DNA of 64,000 bases from Branchiostoma floridae (Eukaryota > Chordata > Leptocardii > Amphioxiformes > Branchiostomatidae): positions 3,238,841 through 3,302,840 of the forward strand of contig NC_049996.1 of NCBI RefSeq assembly GCF_000003815.2. Reading direction: 5' to 3'. Below are positions 57,805 through 64,000 of this stretch, in pieces. A model generated the notes under the pieces. The model worked only from the letters and a program-made list of their open reading frames with translations, did no database searches and was not told the DNA's origin. How positions within the stretch are numbered: position 1 is the stretch's first letter; every line of letters begins with the position of its first letter. The position numbers and the translations under genes were made by a program.

Positions 57805-59750
57805 CTGTTTGAGGTTACAAAAAGAGAGATTATTCAGGATTTGTTTGAAGGAAAATATCTTTTAGTATCCCCTTCCACTTAGATAATTGCTGAGCTACTT
57901 TTTGTAGGACCCATGATATTATAATTAGAATTATACTAAAAGTCGTGAGGTTATAAAACTATGATCTAAAAGGCAAAACAGCAAAATGTACAAAAACTGT
58001 CCAACTTTGAAATTCGTTTGATCACAGCTTCTAGTGCATGGGAAGGGGGTGCACCTGACCCGAATAACCTCCACAACTGTATCAAAGACACCAAACACCT
58101 TAAAGTTTGTTTTAGTCTAATGACACTACTCTACAAGACATTGACCTTAGTAACAGCTTTTGCTTTAGTATATATGCTGCAATTAACCTAAGGCTGATTT
58201 TAATGAGGAACAAGCAAAAAGAACCATGATGGCCTAATGATGGCCTAGAGAAATATTATGTCAAACCTGAAGCACTACTAAAGTACGATGCTTTTTAATA
58301 GCTGATAATGCAGCGACTTGAGCAAGGTTTCACCATTTACATTTGTAGTCAAGCACACAATGTTACCCCTAATCTTCTCAATTAGTGCATTGATTCTTTT
58401 ATGTGCTAAGATTTGGCACCCAAAATATGAGTTTGCTGGCTAGATATCACCATCCGAAATAAAGAACGCAACCTGACCACAATGATACTAAGGCTCTTGA
58501 AACGCTGCCCTCTGGATCCTTGGAGTTTGGTTCATAACAAATGGTGGTTGCTTTAAATGATTGTGTACCACTTGCACCTTAGAAGAAGAAGTCTACATTT
58601 AATTTTTTCATTCTTGACTCATGTCACAGAAAATGGCATACTTTTTTTTCAATTCAATGGCTCAGAGTTAACAACAAAGTATTATATGCCACTGGGAAGT
58701 CAGACATACAAGTGCAAGTTTTCACGAAGGGTGTCAGCCCTTCTTGTACCCAGGTGATTGCCATCAAACCCCAGAGATCATCAATTAGTGCTGCCTCCTA
58801 CATTTCACCTCTCCTGGAGGTCAGTAAACTAAATACTAACATGGCCGCCCCCTGTCACCCAGGGCTTCCTGAGATGGAATACAGGGGCTACACTTGAACT
58901 CTGGGTAAATCTTTGCTTTCCAAGAAGGTGTTGTTGAGACTTGATACAAGATTAGGATTTACATGTCAGACCATGTCACAAGTCAGATTTCCAGTCACTC
59001 TTTAATGAAGCAAATGGCAATTCAATTCAATTGTATACATTACAATAAAAATAAAGACTGAGTGAAATTAGTTGCTGATTTATTTCCATCCAGCTAGCAT
59101 GTATTTATCGGTACCACCAGAAAAAAAAAAGTACTTTCTTAGTGAGGGTTGTTTTTTAGCTGTTTGTTAGTTCGGAAATATGAAAGCTTAAGAAATAATA
59201 ATAATGCTAAAATTCACCTTTGATAGAAGGCTGTGAATATCAATAACCTCAAGATTTCATTATCCAGAATATTTTTGGGGTGGCGGCCAAAATTCTACAT
59301 GTGACTATACAAGTTTAAAATAATATAATAACATGTCAAGAAAAGCATAATTCTTGAAGAATTGTCAGAATTTCAAGAGGTAAGAAAAGAAAAGAATAGA
59401 GAATGGCTCAGTCATGATCGAACAGCCCCTATTATTTTTTCAAATGCATTTTATTAGTGTCTGCTTTAAAAAAAATGCAATTCGTTAGAATTCCTTTTTT
59501 TATTTGTGAAAAATGCCTTTCAAAGTTCTTTTAGATGTATAAATACTACTAACACAAGGAAAAGACTATAAAAAGATGATTGACATGCCCATATCAGCTA
59601 ATCTAAGAACTTAATAAAACAGTACTTTACTGACTGATCACTGAATAGATAGACATAACACATAGCTGCTATCTACTACCTGGTCAATAACTTGGCACTG
59701 AACAACATGTGGGATATTGATATGTCTTAGTGAGTTCAGGAATAACAATT
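57805..59750. other. NCKAP5 intron, nothing else seen
   Basis: AT-rich intron without supported exons or clear repeats. Confidence 0.5.
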
Positions 59751-59843
59751 TACTGTAAAATCATTTAATTTTGCGGTTATCATTTTCACTTTTCACCATA
59801 TGGCAAAATCAAATCACTGCAAACTTAAATGCATTTTACAGTA
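59751..59843. mobile_element. Palindromic MITE, TACTGTAAA family, copy B
   Basis: TACTGTAAAATCATTTAATT at the left and ATGCATTTTACAGTA at the right. It abuts the next element directly. Confidence 0.75.
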
Positions 59844-60475
59844 GGACTGGGTAACAGTAGGATGTACTAGTACAACTGGTACAAAATGTTTGTTCTTGTT
59901 GGACCTGTAGGAAAAAATGGATCGGAAAAAAAAAATCAGTAGACCGGATTGTGGACTGAGTTAGAAATGACCAGATTACATCGAGGGTCTGCATACTCTT
60001 TTCCATAACGTGTAGTCTGCCTATTTTCATTTCCCGTAATTGTAGGGAAAGCTGTCTTATTCATGTAAATCGTAGCAAGGCGACGAAATTTTTGGTAACT
60101 GCCTTCCTTAAATTTTGCGCATTAAGATCTTCTGAATTCAGTGTAAATCGTTGTGGGAGTCTGACCCTCCATGCAGGCCCTCTACATCGGCAGGGGTTTA
60201 CACATTTTGGCGCTTACTGGTTCAAGAAAAGTAAAGTACAGTTAGTATATTAACATGAAGACAGGCCAATTTCAAAATGCCAGTGGAAGTCAGATACTCT
60301 GCCACTTGTAGATTGCTTTGTAGGAAATTGGATCATTGTTTTGAGTACCTCTCATTCACAAGTTTACAAACAATCAGGTCCAGGTTCAGTTCCGGACCAG
60401 GACCTGATCCTCTGGACCGGAACCGTACTTCAAGTACCAATCCTGAATTTTCTATACCCAACCCAAATGTACAGT
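59844..60475. mobile_element. Copy of the hAT-like element of 11770, with internal insertion
   Basis: GGACTGGGTA start and TACCCAACCC end; interior blocks shared with 11770-12150. About 190 bp extra at 59990-60180 contains the repeat also found inverted at 34968-35095. Confidence 0.65.
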
Positions 60476-61449
60476 GTGTGGCATGTCAGACACCCACAGT
60501 ACTGTAAATGATCCTGACTGGTACAGTTTGTATTTTGCTTGCTAGTCAGAATGACCCAACACATAGGGAACAGATGGTATACTATAGTTTTTTTTAAAGA
60601 TTTTGGCAGAAGTGACAAAAAAAAACAGACTGAGTGTAACAATTATTGTGAGCCTGAAAAAAACAATAAAGACACTGGACTTTTTATCTTTACATTACAT
60701 GTATTGCAATCATAATGGATATACACCGTACAACTACAAGCAAAAATTCCTATTGCAACACAAATGAGAGAAACATTGTTTGAAAATGATTCTACATTGT
60801 ATAATGTCTTCATCACTTGGTTCATTGACAGAAGTTCACCCACCAACAACCCCCCCAAATGCTACAGTGGGAAGGTGTGATAACTTGTCTGTCAAACTGT
60901 GAAAACTTGACAATGTATGTTTACAAGAGGTGGTCCTAGTGGCGGAGCACAATCAATTATAGGATAAGTGCTAATTGCTTTTTAAGTACCCATTATTCAA
61001 AACAATGGGGGTCTTCAAGGTATTAGTCCCTTTCCCTGTATCAATTAAGAATAAGTTAATAATCTTTTGACAGGAAAAGTCTTTGCTGATATTCAATCTT
61101 TTAAAATGTCTTGCACTTTCTTACAATTATGACTTCTGTTTGACCAAGATTCAAAAGATACTGTTTGCTCTCCAGACAGTATATTTTGTTTGAATTTTTC
61201 TGAAAGATACACGTTGAAACCCATTTGATTATGATACCCCTAGCCATGCAGTTTGATAGATTATAATCTTTCCCTTCACCAGTTGATCAATATAAGTTTA
61301 GCTCAGTTAAATGACAGAAAGCTTTGACGTGGATCATATCATAACTTATCTCCGTAGTCAAACACAATTTAATTACTAATAGATTAAACAATCTTCTATC
61401 CAATCTGCTGACCATACCATCTCCAAATGAAAAGAGATAAAAAACAGAA

Positions 61450-61620
61450 GTTCTGTTGCAGTATCACAACAAGCTGCTAGATGGCCCCAAAACTATCACC
61501 TTGAGATTTTATGAAGACCTACCCACATATCAAATATCAAGACAATCCATCTGGGCCATCGTAGTTATCGTGTTAACATGAACACACATATAAATACAAA
61601 CACAGACAGACAGACATAAC
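61450..61620. repeat. Dispersed repeat with AC-rich tail, copy B
   Basis: Second copy of the 5308-5470 repeat (AAGACCTACCCACATATCAA). It ends about 50 bp before the donor of the 61673-61763 exon. Confidence 0.7.
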
Positions 61621-61672
61621 CAAGACAGTATTGCACAGTCTATTTTTCATGGAGGTAATAAGATGAACTTAC

Positions 61673-61763
61673 CTCATATGCATCAATGAGATGTCCCCGC
61701 TCGCGCTTCAGTTGGTCCATCTTCTGTTTCAGCTGGACCATCCCTTGCACTTGTTCTTCCATA
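61673..61763 (-). CDS. NCKAP5: NCKAP5 coiled-coil exon (residues 1-30)
   Basis: 91 nt: one nucleotide finishing a split codon, then MEEQVQGMVQLKQ and on to GHLIDAYE. The acceptor is a pyrimidine-rich tract ending ACTGCAG and the donor is GAG|GTAAGT. The residues form heptad-like coiled coil, corresponding to the vertebrate stretch that has a SRMEE-type sequence just before the acidic linker. The split first codon means at least one more coding exon lies upstream, outside the window. However, the exon opens with T|ATG, so a transcript spliced from a noncoding first exon could start translation here. Confidence 0.85.
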
Positions 61764-62455
61764 CTGCAGTAAACAATAAAAAACAACACATCAATAACAA
61801 GACAACAAAACCAATGCGTTTCTTCAAGACCTCAATAACTACCCAATGGCATATCATAATTCATAGTTACAGATTCATCAAAAGGATCTTAATAAGTGTC
61901 AATACACAAACATAACAAATATTAAAAACATAACTCCCAGTCAGGGTGAACCTCTTTCAGAGAGGTAACAAGGCACACTAACCTAAGGTAAATATCAACA
62001 AGGAAACAACAATTAGTAAATGAACGTCAATATTATTCTTTGGATCTTGACTACTATTTTTCACATACAAAAACATAAGTCATGTAGATACACAAATAAT
62101 ACTTCAGCAAGCCAATAGACCCTTAATTACCACATACATGTATAAAATCCAAAGCACAAAGAAAGTACTAGACAGAAATCTGAGTCATCCTCCAACATGA
62201 TTCAACTTGCTGCCATGTGCTTACAATACAAGCTAAACATAACATACAAAGTACATACTCTCCAAAAAAAGGTTGAAATTTCTCTCTACTTACCAAAAGC
62301 CATCTTGTTATCCCTTTAAATCCCATTCAAACTTGTCTTCACAATGCAATATCAAGTTCATATCAAAGCAACCATTGAACTGCATGTAATGCTGTAAAAA
62401 TGTCCAGACTTTGTATATGGAGTCCACAGACAACAGTTACCGACCCGATTTTAGT

Positions 62456-62640
62456 TCCTGAACTGATCTAAAACTGGTCAAGAGCTTAGAGGAATGCAAA
62501 CCACGCTCGATCAACAAGCAAAAAGACGGAAGTGCGACTCCGGCAAACTACCAAAACAGCTGCACGCAGCCTAAGCTATGTCAAGGGAAATATAAACACA
62601 AAAGGCCGCTCTGTCTGTAGTGGTATAAACATAGTTGACT
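62456..62640 (-). promoter_or_regulatory. Possible alternative promoter and 5' exon of NCKAP5
   Basis: GC-richer, non-repetitive segment reading (minus) GTTTTGGTAGTTTGCCGGAG and ending at a donor-like GGGTCG|GTAACT. It lies 0.7 kb upstream of the exon that begins T|ATG. Only composition and a single donor support it. Confidence 0.25.
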
Positions 62641-62654
62641 CATGGTTGAGTTAC

Positions 62655-63140
62655 ATGGGCCATATTGCACACAGAAAACATGGGCAATGCTTTCAACCAA
62701 TCAAAACTTGACAATGATGATTGCATTACATGATCAGCCAATCAAAAATATTTTGAGTAAGAGAGTAACTGTAACAGGAAATTTTGTTGGATAACAGCTT
62801 ATACATGTAAGTGTCAACTGTAACTAATATTGCACACAGAAAACATGGGCAAGGTTTCTAACCAATCAAAACTTGACAATGATGATTGCATTACATGATC
62901 AGCCAATCATAAAGATTGTTTTTATGACTAAGACTTACTAAGAGTAACAGAACTGCATGGAACAGGAAATTTTGTTGGATGACAGCTCAAGTGTCAACTG
63001 TAACTAATATTGCACACCAAAAAATGGGGAAAATTTCAACCAATCAATACTTGACAATGGTGACTTAATTACATGATTAGCCAATCAAAAATGTTGTTAG
63101 CTTCTTATGGCTAAGGGAGGTACAGGACACCTTATTGGAC
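62655..63140. repeat. Tandem repeat, 2.8 copies of about 175 bp, rich in CCAAT boxes
   Basis: Units begin TATTGCACAC at about 62664, 62827 and 63007. Each has two CCAATCA sites (AACCAATCAA and AGCCAATCA), plus GGAAATTTTGTTGGAT and GTGTCAACTGTAACTAA in the first two. Six CCAAT boxes in 430 bp. Confidence 0.88.
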
Positions 63141-64000
63141 ATTACAAAATTATGTAAGCTATCTAGTCAATATATGTTGTCAAGAGTAACTGAGACAGTG
63201 TTGATTTGATTAATATATGGATGACATCCTCCGGAAAGCCCAAAACTGATGCAAGCAAGTGAAACAAATGTTGGGGAAAAAAGTTACATGTATTTTCATT
63301 AAGAAATCTAAGTGGTCAGGAAGGTTGAACAATTGAAAAACACAGTATGCTATACAGAACAAATATAATTGATTCTTCATTTTTGTTCTTTCATATCTTC
63401 TTTTTTGAATTTGTGATTGACTTTAGCAATATACAACATTGTTAATCCATTTTCCGATTTTTTGTTTGCAATTATTAACAGCATATTTTGCTAATTTTGC
63501 AACACACCATGGTTGAAATTTCTTTTTGGACACAGTAAAATTGACATACACAGATGTACAGATGACATCCATATAATCAAATCAACATGGCCTATTTGCA
63601 CACAAAAAAGTCATGTAGAATGAATAGTTGGCTGGCTCACATTTGGCTATTGGGTATTTCCTATCACAGATATCAAGTTAACATTCACCAAATGTTTGAA
63701 CTTCCTGGACAGTGTATCACAATGGTCCTTTTCATTGAGCCTTGGCAAATGAAGACAAATGGCACGCAAGTTTATCAGAAATTCAATCCATGTTGGCATT
63801 TGACACTGACAGTTGAAAACTACTAGATAAAGTACAGTGAATAACATTTAAATTTTACATAGTTATGTTCAAGTTTCCAATGTCAAGTTGACTCTCTGTC
63901 TCACTCCACACTTGCGCTAAAAAAGGCATGTTGACATTTTGTTTTGAAAATGTTTAATTTTACAACTTGGAAGTGAATTTCCGAGTCTTTTACTATTTAA
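63141..64000. other. NCKAP5 upstream intron, nothing else seen
   Basis: AT-rich. I looked for the N-terminal coiled-coil exons here and did not find one. Confidence 0.5.

Larger units (their letters stand above)
19673..61763 (-). other. NCKAP5: NCKAP5/NCKAP5L-like gene, 5'-partial, 15 exons
   Basis: Gene span on the minus strand. Fifteen exons, listed one by one, have AG acceptors and GT donors and join with compatible phases into one frame of 1651 residues plus stop (4957 nt). Residue numbers in the exon entries count from the first Met of the 61673-61763 exon. Recognition rests on near-identity to vertebrate NCKAP5/NCKAP5L in the coiled coil (SLEAENSALVLENENQREQ, VANQVVQAL, DLREEC then VYDLEQQN) and the downstream motif SNEGIYSPG. 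Human NCKAP5 is about 1900 residues, so the gene is nearly complete; what is missing is the N-terminal coiled-coil start. Vertebrate members bind the Nck SH3 adaptor (NCKAP5) or centrosomes and microtubule ends (NCKAP5L/Cep169). A single pre-duplication orthologue of both is expected in invertebrates. I cannot tell which paralogue it is closer to. Confidence 0.9.

Overview
The window is 64 kb of an intron-rich animal genome, most likely an invertebrate deuterostome and probably amphioxus (Branchiostoma). The evidence is one long gene with many short GT-AG exons, a bilaterian miR-34 family present in several copies, and many small foldback DNA transposons (MITEs) with different target-site signatures. 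The species is inferred; no species-specific marker was checked. Four runs of N interrupt the sequence (1442-2180, 19336-19435, 19510-19609, 50486-51028).

Left part, about 2-17 kb, plus strand: a cluster of miR-34/449-type precursor hairpins. Five lie at 2.2-5.7 kb and a sixth is isolated at 17.1 kb. The sixth lies 2 kb downstream of a clear TATA box and a short putative first exon with a consensus splice donor (about 15.0-15.1 kb), a likely primary-transcript promoter. The cluster starts right beside an assembly gap, so more copies may be hidden. No protein-coding exon could be supported between 1 and 19.6 kb.

Middle and right, 61.8 down to 19.7 kb, minus strand: one large gene, the chordate counterpart of NCKAP5/NCKAP5L (Nck-associated protein 5, a coiled-coil protein associated with microtubules and centrosomes). 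Fifteen exons join with matching intron phases into an uninterrupted frame of 1651 residues ending at a stop codon at 19673. The first coding exon(s) are missing and should lie beyond 64 kb. The N-terminal third is coiled coil with the family signature; a single 2.6-kb exon encodes a Ser-rich disordered region; the C-terminal exons are acidic or Ser-rich, with one compact hydrophobic module that I could not assign. The gene converges on the miR-34 transcription unit.

The introns hold most of the other features. Several are tandem partial copies of NCKAP5 exons that retain decoy splice sites. Others are foldback elements with TTAA, TA, TWA or 5-bp target duplications. The 18.7-kb intron (38146-56841) also carries a pair of inverted 21-bp-unit minisatellites and a 6.5-kb GC-richer block bounded by inverted repeats. 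That block holds two weak candidate first exons on the plus strand.
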